52,500 nucleotides of DNA from Selaginella moellendorffii (GCF_000143415.4 NW_003314294.1:1860-54359); one strand, 5' to 3'. Shown: positions 20,744 to 31,300, counted from the stretch's first letter. Notes: generated by a model from the sequence alone, not told the origin. Numbers and translations are program-made.

Positions 20744-22525
20744 CTAATTAATGGTTTCTACAAGACTGTTTAGTTGTTCCGTGAAATCAATTTGATCAAG
20801 CTGCTCCTTGGCCCGGTGGCTATCTCCATGTGTCTTGTAAGCACCCAGCAGCGTTCTCATTGCGACATCATCAGCCTCTACCGGCATGCCTTGGATCAAT
20901 TCCTCGGCGTCTCTCAGCTGGCCAGCTCGAGCAAGCAGATCGATCATGCACATAAAATGGTCACGAACCGGCTGGATCCCGAAGTCTAGCTGCATGGACA
21001 CGAAGAAGGAGCAGCCATCTTCGTATCGCCCCCCATGGCTGCAAGAGAAGATGACGCTCACGAACGTGATCTCGTCCGGATCAACACCTCGCAAGACCAT
21101 CGCTACAAACAGCTCCAGCGCCTCCCAGAAGCAGCCGTTTTTGGAGTACGAAGCCATCATCGTGTTCCAAGCGACGAGGTGGTTTGGAGCCGGGATTTGC
21201 TCGAACACCGCTCGCGATTCCTCCAGGTTCCCACACTTCGCATAGAGATTCATGAGAGCGTTCCCGACAACGATGTCCCGATCCAATCCGGCCTCCACAA
21301 CCGCGGCGTGGATCATCCGTCCCTCCACGATCGAAGGAATGCTCGCACAGGCGTCCAGCACGCCCACGTAGCTGAACTTATCGGGATGGAAGCCCTCCAC
21401 CACCATTCTCTTGAAGAGTTTGAGCGATTCGACATGGCCACCCTCGCCAGAGCTCGAAGAAGCGTACATCGCGATCATGATGTTCCACGAGTTGAGATCC
21501 CGCGTGATCATGGCATCGAACATCTCCCTGGCTTTGGAGAGGCGCCTGTTCTGCGTGTAAGCCGTGACCATCGCATTCCACGACACAGTGTTCTTTACGG
21601 GCATGTCTTGGAACACGGCCTCAGCATCTGCAAGATGCCCGTTCTGGGCATACGCAGCAACCATCGCCGTCCACGTCACTACATTCTTCTCGGGCATCTC
21701 CTGAAAGACTTGAAACGCTTCTTGGGCACTTCCACACTTCCCATACATGTCTACGAGCGCGGTCCCCAGCACGACGTCGCAATTGTAGTCTTCCCCGGAA
21801 GCGACGATCGTGGAGTGGATGATCTTCGCTACTGCAATTCCCGCAGGCGCATCTAGAGCTTGGATCACACTCAGATATGATACCTTGTCCGGCTCAACTC
21901 CCTGGAAATCCATCTCTCGAAACAGCTCCAGCGCCTCTTGCATAAGCCCATTCTGGGCAAATGCTGCTACCATCGCGTTCCAGGCCACCACGTCTCGAAC
22001 TGGCATATGGCGAAACAATGATCTTGCGTCGTCGAGGTTGCAGCTTTGCGCGCAAGCAACCAAAATCGCCGTCCAGGAAATGGCGTCCCAAAGAGGCATC
22101 TTCCTGAACAGCGTATGTGCCTTCTGCAAATGCCCATTCTGGGCAAATGCGGAGATCATCGTGTTGAGCGAGTAGATGTTGGGTGTCTCGATGCGCTCGA
22201 ACGCGGCGATGGCGTCGCCGAGTCTCCCACACTTTCCGTACATCTGGACGAGGTTGTTTCCCAGATACGTATCGCGGTCGTAGCCGGCGAGCGCGATCCG
22301 TTCGTGGAGCCGGCGACCCTCTCCCAGTGCCTTGGCGCTGGCGCACCGCCGGAGGAGAGATCCAAATCTTCCCACATCGATCGCGTTCTTTCCAGAGTCG
22401 CGGAGGAGGAGCCCATCGATCGCCTGCTTGAGCTGCTCGCGCAAACTCTTGTCGCTTAATCTGGGCGATGCTGCTGCTGCTGCTGCTGGATGCTCGTCGT
22501 CGCAGCTTAAGTTCTTGCCCACCAC
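20744..22525 (-). pseudogene. PPR gene copy 1, 5'-truncated (no start codon)
   Basis: The frame is open for about 590 codons and highly similar to the intact copy at 24583-26439. It carries many PLS-type PPR motifs (SLNTMISAFAQNGHL, VVAWNAMVAAFAQNGLM, VVTWTAMVAAYAQNGHL), which in plants bind organellar RNA. It has no E or DYW tail. Homology to copy 2 stops at 22525; upstream the frame reads a few codons and hits a stop at 22538-22540 with no ATG. The first in-frame ATG lies about 85 codons in, within the first PPR motif. The mitochondrial or plastid targeting peptide of copy 2 is therefore missing. A possible splice acceptor (ATATAG) directly upstream leaves room for a new first exon. Otherwise this is an unexpressed duplicate; the repeats themselves show no stop. 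Confidence 0.75.
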
Positions 22526-22540
22526 TTTTCCTATATTTTA

Positions 22541-23252
22541 AACTCCATTGGTAATATTAGTTTTGCTTGAACTCTATTGATGTTATGATTAAGTAGTAGT
22601 TCTCTAGTAAAGGTTATATATAACTCTAGTACATTAGTGTTTGCTATCATTTCTTCAAATGCTTAATTTAAAAGATTTTATAACTTGCCTCCAACCTTCA
22701 AGGAGGTATTAAGATTTTAATATATAAATAATTTTGTTTTATAGATCACAATCACTTTAGAGTTTTTAGAACTTGAGGCTCTGGAAGTTTTTACAAAGAG
22801 CTAGACCATTCTTGAGCTCACAAGTTAAAGAGTTGAATTTATGAGTTAAGTTTGATACAAACATTATAAGCTTTAACATATTATGGCAAATATTTTCACA
22901 ACTCTCTGAATATTATATAAATATAAAGGAATACATATATTGATGGAGCTATTTGTTTGTAAATTATAATAGAAGTAAATTTAGGTGGACTTAAATAATT
23001 AAAAGAATTATATAAGCCACTCCATGAATGTAAGCCCTTCATATAATATTAATTTTAAATAACTATTCCAAAACTATTTTGGAGTATTAGAAAAAATGAC
23101 ATTGTGAATAACAAAGAATTAAATATTTGTTTTATGAAGATGTAAACATATTTAGAAACAGTGAGGTTGGCATTATAAATATCTCAATTTGTTATAATCT
23201 GGACCATCCAATATTTGTATAAGTATGTTAGTATTCCTTTAAAAATTGTATC
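22541..23252. other. AT-rich intergenic spacer between duplication units
   Basis: No gene supported. Its right part is the left flank of duplication unit 2, including an upstream block shared with 19380-19617 (TCTGGACCATCCAATATTT is common to both). Confidence 0.55.
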
Positions 23253-24332
23253 ATGTCTTTAGGCATTATATTAATGTTTTTATTTAGATTAATTAATGCT
23301 CCTGAGGTTGGCTTTCGACCAGAAGATACAGATTATATAAATTCAAATACTACAAATAGGATTATATCAGCTCTACTTTTAATGGTAAAAGCTAAAATTC
23401 CTCCTCATGCAGCAGTACCATTAGGTCAAGGTATCAAAGCTGAGGTAATTCTGCCAGATGAAATATATGGTAAAATAAGTGTGAATGTACAAATATGGCT
23501 TTATAGCCATGAAAGAGGGAAAAGTTTCAGGCATTGTTCTGCTTATCCTACTGGAGAGAATGGTAATACTACTGCCATTATATTAGATTTACTTTACTTA
23601 TTAATGTACTACCGTCCTATTCTTATATCTTTAGGTTCTAGATTAATTGCTTTAACATCAGGGATCTATGGTATTTACTATTGGGTTAGAAATGTACCTC
23701 CAGCAGGGCAACCTAGCTCTAGAACATCAGATCAATTTATTAATACATCAAATAAAATTAACAATTTTAATGATTGTCATATTTCCTTGAATACATTAAT
23801 TAGCTCTACAATTCATAATATTTTATTAGAATTCCATTTTATAACATCTCCAAATCAAAAAGCATACTTATATTTGCATCCTAATTGCAAATTAGAATTA
23901 TATATTGGAAATAAATCAAAGTGGTTTAAATCAGGAAATTATATAAAATGTTATCTTGTATTACAGGGCCTTCCTCTCCCGCCCCATGCGGCTTGGCTGC
24001 CTCCCATTGGCCGGGAGCAAACATCAGCGCGATTATTCTCAAACACGTGGTTAAAGAAATAACCCCTTTACAGTTACCCCCCATCGGACAGCCCAATTGG
24101 CTGGATCCGGCGGCCCACAAAGTTCGGCATTTGCTCCTTATAGTAGTAGATAAACAAAAAAATTGTGTGGTCACCAAATGAATATTGTTATCCCCAACCA
24201 AATTGTGTGATGAACTCATATCTTTCATTACAAAACAATTGTAATTTAGTTTTATACCAAAATATACAAGATACGTTTTCTAAAGTACCAAGAGTTCAAA
24301 TCCTTTGGTCAACTGGTACTTTTTGTAATTAA
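23253..24332 (+). pseudogene. Lectin-like gene copy 2, disrupted by an insertion
   Basis: The first 238 codons match the intact gene at 19618 with scattered substitutions. At 23967 the match breaks in the middle of the carbohydrate-binding repeat: after CYLVLQ the frame runs into foreign sequence and stops at 24060-24062. The original reading resumes at about 24145 (KKIVWSPNEYCYPQPN region) and continues to a stop matching copy 1 at 24330-24332. The replaced stretch is exactly the one encoding DDGNLVLY. A translated product would keep the N-terminal domain and lose the binding site and the last repeat. Confidence 0.85.
23967..24144. mobile_element. GC-rich inserted segment replacing the lectin motif
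   Basis: About 175 bp, noticeably more GC-rich than the gene around it, starting GGCCTTCCTCTCCC and ending near GCTCCTTATAGTAG. Compared with copy 1, some 20-25 bp of gene sequence are missing at the junction. I see no clear terminal repeat or target duplication. It may be a SINE or MITE fragment or filler DNA from a repair event; its class is not determined. Confidence 0.55.
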
Positions 24333-24582
24333 GAAACATTAATATAGAATTATTATTTATGTTGTTCTTCCCAATCTTCTACTTCATTCCAGCGTCCCAT
24401 GTCTGTAGTACCCATGTCTGTGGTACACAAGGTAATGCTTGAAAGAGTAAATTTGGGAATTCCTGGAAATGCCAGCACCAAACCCAGTGGTGATTGAAGC
24501 AAGGAATTGCTTCACAAGACATGCCAATTTTTTGTCTTTTTCTTTTGTAAGGTTCGATAGAACGAAAATGGATGCTTGAATT

Positions 24583-26439
24583 TCACTCTACAAGACTGTT
24601 TAGTTGTTCCGTGAAATCAATTTGATCAAGCCCCTCCTTGGCCCGGTGGCTATCTCCATGTGTCTTGTAAGCACCCAGCAGCGTTCTCATTGCGACATCA
24701 TCAGCCTCTACCGGCATGCCTTGGATCAATTCCTCGGCGTCTCTCAGCTGGCCAGCTCGAGCAAGCAGATCGATCATGCACATAAAATGGTCACGAACCG
24801 GCTGGATCCCGAAGTCTAGCTGCATGGACACGAAGAAGGAGCAGCCATCTTCGTATCGCCCCCCATGGCTGCAAGAGAAGATGACGCTCACGAACGTGAT
24901 CTCGTCCGGATCAACACCTCGCAAGATCATCGCCACGAACAGCTCCAGCGCCTCCCAGAAGCAGCCGTTTTTGGAGTACGAAGCCATCATCGTGTTCCAA
25001 GCGACGAGGTGGTTTGGAGCCGGGATTTGCTCGAACACCGCTCGCGATTCCTCCAGGTTCCCACACTTCGCATAGAGATTCATGAGAGCGTTCCCGACAA
25101 CGATGTCCCGATCCAATCCGGCCTCCACAACCGCGGCGTGGATCATCCGTCCCTCCACGATCGATGGAATGCTCGCACAGGCGTCCAGCACGCCCACGTA
25201 GCTGAACTTATCGGGATGGAAGCCCTCCACCACCATTCTCTTGAAGAGTTTGAGCGATTCGACATGGCCACCCTCGCCAGAGCTCGAAGAAGCGTACATC
25301 GCGATCATGATGTTCCACGAGTTGAGATCCCGAGTGTTCATGGCATCGAAGATCTCCCTGGCTTTGGAGAGGCGCCTGTTCTGTGCGTAAGCCGTGATCA
25401 TCGCATTCCACGACACGGTGTTCTTCACGGGCATGTCTTGGAACACGGCCTCAGCATCTGCAAGATGCCCGTTCTGGGCATACGCAGCAACCATCGCCGT
25501 CCATGTCACTACATTCTTCTCGGGCATCTCCTGGAAGACTTGAAACGCTTCTTGGGCACTTCCACACTTCCCATACATGTCTACCAGCGCGGTCCCCAAG
25601 ACAACATCCGACTTGTAGTCTTCCCCGGAAGCGACGATTGTGGAGTGGATGATCTTCGCTACTGCAATTCCCGCAGGCGCATCTAGAGCTTGGATCACAC
25701 TCAGATATGACACCTTGTCCGGCCCAACTCCCTGGAAATCCATCTCTCGAAACAGCTCCAGCGCCTCTTGCATAAGCCCATTCTGGGCAAATGCTGCTAC
25801 CATCGCGTTCCAGGCGACCACGTCTCGAACTGGCATTTGGCGAAACAACGATCTTGCATCGTCAAGGTTGCAGCTTTGCGCGCAAGCAACCAATATTGCC
25901 GTCCAGGAAATGGCGTCCCAAAGCGGCATCTTGCTGAACAGCGTGCGTGCATGATGCAAATGCCCGTTTTGGGCAAATGCGGAGATCATCGTGTTGAGCG
26001 AGTAGATGTTGGGTGTCTCGATGCGCTCGAACGCGGCGATGGCGTCGCCGAGTCTCCCACACTTTCCGTACATCTGGACGAGGTTGTTTCCCAGATACGT
26101 ATCGCGGTCGTAGCCGGCGAGCGCGATCCGTTCGTGGAGCCGGCGACCCTCTCCCAGTGCCTTGGCGCTGGCGCACCGCCGGAGGAGAGACCCAAATCTT
26201 CCCACATCAATCGCGTTCTTTCCAGAGTCGCGGAGGAGGAGCCCATCGATCGCCTGCTTGAGCTGCTCGCGCAAACTCTTGCCGCTTAATCTGGGCGATG
26301 CTGCTGCTGCTGCTGGTGGATGCTCGTCGTCGCAGCTTAAGTTCTTGCCCACCACTTGCCTTCTCACGAAATGGGCGTCAAGGATCGCTCTAGCTGGGGA
26401 CAAGCACGAAAATCTTCTTCGCTGGGAAAGAGCTTGCAT
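24583..26439 (-). CDS. PLS-type pentatricopeptide repeat protein (intact copy 2)
   Basis: An intron-less 618-aa protein. The N-terminus (MQALSQRRRFSCLSPARA...) is rich in Arg and Ser with almost no acidic residues, typical of a mitochondrial or plastid targeting peptide. About 13-15 PPR motifs follow, many of the short S type built as MP-x(2-4)-WN/WT with AQNGHL-like helices, and L-type motifs such as GVDPDEITFVSVIFSCSHGG. PPR proteins bind organellar RNA and act in editing, splicing or stability. The tail stops after RDAEELIQGMPVEADDVA...LGAYKTHGDS, so there is at most a rudiment of an E domain and no DYW deaminase. If it acts in editing it would need a partner in trans. The ATG at 26437-26439 is supported because the homology to copy 1 ends inside the targeting peptide. 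The neighbouring coiled-coil gene ends only 136 bp upstream on the same strand. Confidence 0.9.
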   Translation of the reverse strand: MQALSQRRRFSCLSPARAILDAHFVRRQVVGKNLSCDDEHPPAAAAASPRLSGKSLREQLKQAIDGLLLRDSGKNAIDVGRFGSLLRRCASAKALGEGRRLHERIALAGYDRDTYLGNNLVQMYGKCGRLGDAIAAFERIETPNIYSLNTMISAFAQNGHLHHARTLFSKMPLWDAISWTAILVACAQSCNLDDARSLFRQMPVRDVVAWNAMVAAFAQNGLMQEALELFREMDFQGVGPDKVSYLSVIQALDAPAGIAVAKIIHSTIVASGEDYKSDVVLGTALVDMYGKCGSAQEAFQVFQEMPEKNVVTWTAMVAAYAQNGHLADAEAVFQDMPVKNTVSWNAMITAYAQNRRLSKAREIFDAMNTRDLNSWNIMIAMYASSSSGEGGHVESLKLFKRMVVEGFHPDKFSYVGVLDACASIPSIVEGRMIHAAVVEAGLDRDIVVGNALMNLYAKCGNLEESRAVFEQIPAPNHLVAWNTMMASYSKNGCFWEALELFVAMILRGVDPDEITFVSVIFSCSHGGRYEDGCSFFVSMQLDFGIQPVRDHFMCMIDLLARAGQLRDAEELIQGMPVEADDVAMRTLLGAYKTHGDSHRAKEGLDQIDFTEQLNSLVE

Positions 26440-26575
26440 TCATCCTTCTTGAAGTTTGATTGATCGCATATTCTAGAATCTTTACCTCGAGCTTTTTCTT
26501 CCTGGAACAAACCCACACATTAGACGTGTAGAAAGAAAGAACTCTTCTACCTCGATCGATCTTGTCGAACTTTCT

Positions 26576-27546
26576 CTAGTCTTCAATGTCTTCGAAAAAG
26601 GATCCCAGTGTCTTTCGAAGCATGGTGAAGGATTTGTCTTCCTGGCACACGACTCTCACTCAGCACGAGAACGAAAAAAAATAAACTTGCCCACCTGAGA
26701 CTTCTTCTTGACTTGTTCCTCGGCTGCTGCGATTTTGTCCGAGCAGCTCTTTTGCAGGTCACTCACAAGCGTTTTCTCCTTTTTCCCTGTAGAGAAAAAA
26801 CACTTTAGTCCATGTTATAATCTGTGTAAGCGATAGCGTAGGACTCGCGGAAGTGGTTCTTACTCTGCTGCTCAAGTCGCGTGAGCAAGGCCTCTTTACC
26901 CTCTTCGAACTTGGAGAAAGTATCTGCAGTAAGTAGCATTACTCGACAGAAAGGAAAAGAGAAACGATTAAATGGTACCTTCGTATGATCGAAGATGATC
27001 CTCTCTTTCTTTGCAGAACTTCTCGTAGATTGACTGGTACTTTGTGGCTTCGGCTTTTAACGATGCCTCGCACTGCGACAAAGAAACAAAACAATGGAGC
27101 AAATTATTTGAGGAAGAACTAGATTGTTTACTTCTTTCGCCAGCTTCGTAGCAGCCTTGAGGAGAGTTTGCCTGAATGGATGCACGCAATTCGAATGAGA
27201 ACGCACAAAACATGGATGAATACCTCTCCTTGTCGGATTTGAGCTTCGCTTCGTCCGCTAGGGAAAGAATGTCCGACTTGACACTGATTCATTCCACGCA
27301 AGAACTAAGCCACACCATACCAAAACACACATGCAAACCTGTTGAGAATCTCCTCGTTCTTCTTCTGGCCATCAGTCTTCGCCTTCTTGCGCACTTGCTG
27401 GAGGGCCGTGAGAATACCCTGGATGTCGCTGCACCAAAAACAATCGATCGATCGATCCAATCGACTATAATCCAGACAAGAATCCCTCACCTTGACAGAT
27501 CTAGTCCAAGATCGGCATCCGCGCCAGGAATTTCCCCTGGCGCCAT
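26576..27546 (-). CDS. Small coiled-coil protein, ASY4/PAIR3-like meiotic chromosome-axis candidate (8 exons)
   Basis: Hand-built model with consistent phases: exons 27546-27491, 27428-27339, 27283-27224, 27171-27132, 27072-26979, 26923-26864, 26786-26695 and 26641-26576, all with GT-AG introns of about 50-110 bp, giving 185 aa. After an acidic start (MAPGEIPGADADLGLDL) nearly the whole protein is a charged heptad-rich coiled coil, with blocks VKSDILSLADEAK, YQSIYEKFCKEREDHLRSY, TFSKFEEGKEALLTRLEQQ and KKEKTLVSDLQKSC, ending in DKSFTMLRKTLGSFFED. Length, the FCKE and RxEQxRKKEK-like blocks and the LRKxLGSFF end resemble the plant axis protein ASY4 and the C-terminal coiled coil of ASY3/PAIR3, which are SYCP3-like filament formers. 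The family call is from recall; the gene structure is well supported. The uL14 gene lies 151 bp upstream on the same strand. Confidence 0.6.
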
Positions 27547-27697
27547 CGCAGCGCCATCGCTCCTCGCATGCCTCTTCGACACGGCAGCCATAGGAAGTGA
27601 AAATTCCCGCCCAGGGCTCTTGAGTTTAAAATCAAACGGAGGAAAATCTTCCGCCAGATACCGGCATATTCTGTTAAGAGATGCCGGCATATACCTT

Positions 27698-28287
27698 CTA
27701 CACGACATCGTCGGCGAGCGAGAGGATCTTCACGAATTTCTTCGCGCGGAGCTCCGCCGCGACGGGGCCATAGACGCGCGTTCCAACGGGCTCGCCCTCC
27801 TTGTTGATGATCACCACCGCATTCTCGTCGAACCGGATGTGCGATCCATCGCGGCGGCCCTTTTGCATCCTCGCGCGCACGATCACGGCCCGGACGACGT
27901 CGCCCTTCTTCACCTTGGTGCTCTCCTTCTCGAATTTCTTGATCCTCTTCTTGCCGCTGGCGGCCTCCTTTACCGACGCCACGATCACGTCCCCGATGCT
28001 GCCTCCGATCTTGCGCGCCTTGGCCTGGATGCACCCGACGATCTTGGCGCCGGAGTTGTCCGCGACATTGAGCTTGGTCCTCATCTGGACGAAGCACCGG
28101 GTTTGCTGCGCCACACAAGAGATCGATCGATCGAGCAATGCGGGAGAAATTCGTGGGAGATCAAGACTAGCACCTGGAATACGGCAGGCCGGGACATGAT
28201 CTGGTAGCCAGGATCGACGCGTAGCCCGCCAGAGGTCCACACTCGGCTCCATAGCGCCCCGGTGGGCGCAATCCCTCGCAGCGCCAT
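27698..28287 (-). CDS. Mitochondrial large-subunit ribosomal protein uL14 (2 exons)
   Basis: Exon 1 is 28287-28174 and exon 2 is 28105-27698, with a GT-AG intron of 68 bp, giving 173 aa. Exon 1 encodes an Arg-rich leader without acidic residues until residue 25, fitting a mitochondrial presequence. Exon 2 is a complete bacterial-type uL14: [74 protein letters not shown] and [13 protein letters not shown]. The FVQMRT start of the mature part and the overall pattern resemble the nuclear-encoded HUELLENLOS-type mitochondrial L14 of flowering plants. uL14 sits at the subunit interface of the ribosome. Compared with bacterial L14 there is an extra basic segment of about a dozen residues ([12 protein letters not shown]) before KKGDVV. 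The start codon lies 36 bp from the divergent oligopeptidase start. Confidence 0.92.
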
Positions 28288-28323
28288 CGCCCTAGCAATA
28301 AACCCTAAACCTCTGGCAGGAAT
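28288..28323. promoter_or_regulatory. Very short divergent intergenic region, candidate bidirectional promoter
   Basis: Only 36 bp separate the uL14 start codon (minus, 28287) from the first in-frame ATG of the oligopeptidase (plus, 28324); the distance is 72 bp if the second ATG at 28360 is used. It contains GCAATAAACCCTAAACC, whose AAACCCTAA part matches the plant telo-box found upstream of many translation-related and ribosomal protein genes. Both promoters must overlap the opposite gene's transcribed region. Confidence 0.6.
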
Positions 28324-31300
28324 ATGCTCGTCCTGCGCGGGGAATATACCCGTTTAGCTATGGCGAGCGCCTTGCAAACAAGCTGCCGTATTCTCGGAAG
28401 AGCACACGCCCGTCGCGCGAATATTCCACGTTCTTGTAGAGCTATATTCTTCGCTACTAGGCTTGGGTCCTCCGTGAGCGCCTATACTCCAGCGCTTCCA
28501 CCGAGGTCTAGGGTTCCTCATTTGTGTTGCTCCGCCGGGACGAGGAGAATGGCGGCGCTGGCAATCGACAAGGAGCTAAATCCTCTCCTCAAGGATGGAT
28601 CGTTGCCTCTCTACGACAAGGTCGATGCAACGCACGTCGTCCCCGGGATCCGGCAGCTGCTGGAAGAACTGGTAATATTTCTCTGGATTCCACGATTGTC
28701 TTGACTTGATCGCGCAGGAAGCGGAGCTTGTCAAGCTGGAGCAAAATCTCAAGCCTGATTGGGAATCCCTTGTTCATCCCCTGGAGCGCATCACGGATCG
28801 ATTGACTGTGACGTGGGGAATCGTTGAGCACCTGAAGGCTGTCAAGGATAGTTCCGAGCTACGCGCGGCTGTCGAAGAAGTACAGGTATCTCTTTCTTTG
28901 ATCTTCTTTGCAAAAAAGCTATTCTTGCTGTCTTTCTGTAGCCCGAGAAAGTGGCTTTTTTGCTGAGACTCGGCCAGAGCAAACCTCTCTATAAAGCTTT
29001 CAAGGAGATTCAAGACGGACCAGGATTTAAGAATCTCACGGACGCTCAGAAGAGAATTGTGGAAGGTAAAATGCTAGCTTTTCTCCTGTTTTTCATCGAT
29101 GCTTGCTTGTGAAACCTGCAGCTCAGTTGAAGGAGGCCACGCTTAATGGTGTAGCGCTAGAAGGAGAGGACAAGAAACGATTCAACGAGATTGAACAGGT
29201 ATTTTGTTCTTCTCATAGGCGTTTGCTGATGGTGTATGTGGTGGCAGGAATTGGAACTTCTTGGGACGAAGTTTAGCGAGCATGTTTTGGACTCGACCAA
29301 GAAGTATCAAAAGTTAGTCGTAGATAAAGCTGATATTGAAGGACTGCCACCCACTGCTCTTGGTTTGGCTGCACAGACGGCATGCTCAAAGGTAAAGTTG
29401 CGACTTAATCACAACTCGGGACTTATTGTTCTCTTTTGTAAGGGTCACGAGGGTGCTAACGCAGAAAACGGACCATGGATGTTTACGCTAGACCTGCCTA
29501 GCTACATGCCCGTGATGAAATTTGCAAAGAATCGAGCTTTGCGGGAAGAGATGTATCGGGAATTTATCACTGTTGCCTCTGAAGGTGACCTGGACAATAC
29601 TCCTGTGATCAACAAAATTCTGGAACTCCGCTTGGAGAAAGCGAAGCTACTTGGCTACAAGAATTTTGCCGAGGTACTTTTTAGCGTCGAGCTTACAATC
29701 TGAGCAAAAACGCGTCTTTACAGGTCAGTATGGCTATGAAAATGGCAACAACAGAAACTGCTAATGAGCTCTTAGAAAAACTTCGTCTCAGCTCATGGGA
29801 TGGTGCTCTTAAAGGTGCTTCAACTATTATTGTTTCCTTGGTTCAAACAATTTTTGTTTCTTCTCCTTTTTTTCAGATTTTGAGGAACTAAAGTCCTTTA
29901 GTAAGTCCAAAAATGCACCAGAAGCTGATGATCTTTCTCACTGGGATCTAACTTATTGGAGCGAACGCTTGCGTGAAGACAGATACGATGTTAATGAGGT
30001 AAATTGTATTCTAGATTTTCTTATATATGATTCGGAGGTCTACATTGTGTAGGAAGAACTGCGGCCTTACTTTTCGTTGCCAAAAGTAATGGATGGGCTG
30101 TTCAACCTTGCCAAATATCTTTTTGGCGTTCAGATTGAACCTGCAGACGGCATGGCACCTGTACGTTTGTCAGCGTGTTTGTTGTTTCGCTTTAACTTGT
30201 TCTCTTTTTTCTTTTTGTGTTTTTTTTCTTTTGTTTTGTTTTTGCTAACAGGTCTGGAACAAGGACGTGAGCTTTTTTCAAGTGAAAGACTTGGCTGGTG
30301 AGCCTTTAGCTTTCTTTTACTTCGATCCTTATTCGAGGCCCTCGGAAAAGCGGGGTGGTGCTTGGATGGATATTGTGGTGGGACGGAGCCGTGTCCTTGC
30401 ACCCCGAGGCAGCTCTGTGCGCTTACCTGTTGCTCACATGGTTTGCAACCAAACGCCTCCTGTTGGAAACGAGCCTAGTCTAATGACATTCCGGGAGGTA
30501 CGATTTAAAACGTATTTCACTATTTCAACTTTCTTTGTAGGTGGAAACTGTGTTCCATGAATTCGGGCATGCGTTACAGCACATGCTCACTAAACAAGAC
30601 GAAGGTTTAGTCGCAGGAATCCATGGTGTTGAATGGGATGCTGTGGAGCTTCCTTCTCAATTCATGGAGAATTGGTGTTACGATAGGTTTGTTGATATTT
30701 ATTTAAAAGTTTGTTTCTAATCATGCAAACTACAGGAAAACTCTCATGAGCTTTGCCGTCCACTATAAAACGGGTGAGCCATTATCAGAGGATGTGTACG
30801 AGAAGCTCAAGGCCGCAAGGACGTTCCGGGCTGCATCTTTGATGATGCGTCAAGTAAGTATTTGCTTAAAAGCTCAGCTGACGCTGGTTTGGTTTTTGCT
30901 TTGCAGCTCCACTTTGCGATGACTGATCTGGAGCTCCATGGAAGATTCAAAGTCGGTGGCTCGGAAACAGTGTATGATGTCAACAGGAGAGTGGCAGAGA
31001 AAACTCAAGTCTTGCCCCCCCTTCCGGAAGACAGGTTCCTTTGCAGCTTTCTCCATATATTCTCATGTAAGTGCCTTTGTTGTCTTGCATTATCCCTTGC
31101 TCATCTTTCTGAATGCCTTCTTGCAGCGGCATCATATGCAGCTGGATACTACAGCTACAAAGTAAGTTCTTGTAGAGTATAAAGTTTTGACTTTCTCTTA
31201 TCGTTTCTTACCTTTGATTCATGCAGTGGGCAGAAGTTCTTTCTGCTGATGCTTTCGGGGCATTTGAAGAAGCTGGACTGGACAATGAAAACGTGAGTTT

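Larger units (their letters stand above)
19330..22522. repeat. Segmental duplication, unit 1
   Basis: Homologous to unit 2 (about 22980-26350). Shared parts are the lectin-like gene on +, the spacer containing TGCCAGCACCRAAC and GAAGCAAGGAATTGCTTCAC, and the PPR gene on -. The right edge is sharp: identity ends at about 22525, after which unit 2 continues into the real 5' end of the PPR gene and unit 1 continues into unrelated AT-rich DNA. The left edge is gradual, near 19330-19400. Confidence 0.85.
22980..26350. repeat. Segmental duplication, unit 2
   Basis: Second copy of the lectin-plus-PPR unit, about 3.6 kb downstream and in the same orientation as unit 1. Unit 2 is probably the parental location of the PPR, since only here does the gene have its first 30-odd codons and adjoin the conserved gene island. 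Differences between units include a replacement insertion in the lectin-like gene and single-base changes in the PPR. Confidence 0.85.

Noticed and set aside
21035-21856. 273-codon plus frame and its twin at 24865-25686
   Set aside because: Antisense shadow of the PPR genes, made open by their codon bias; conserved between the copies only because the PPR is.
27176-28207. 343-codon plus frame
   Set aside because: Antisense to the coiled-coil and uL14 exons and running through their introns; no domain on this strand.
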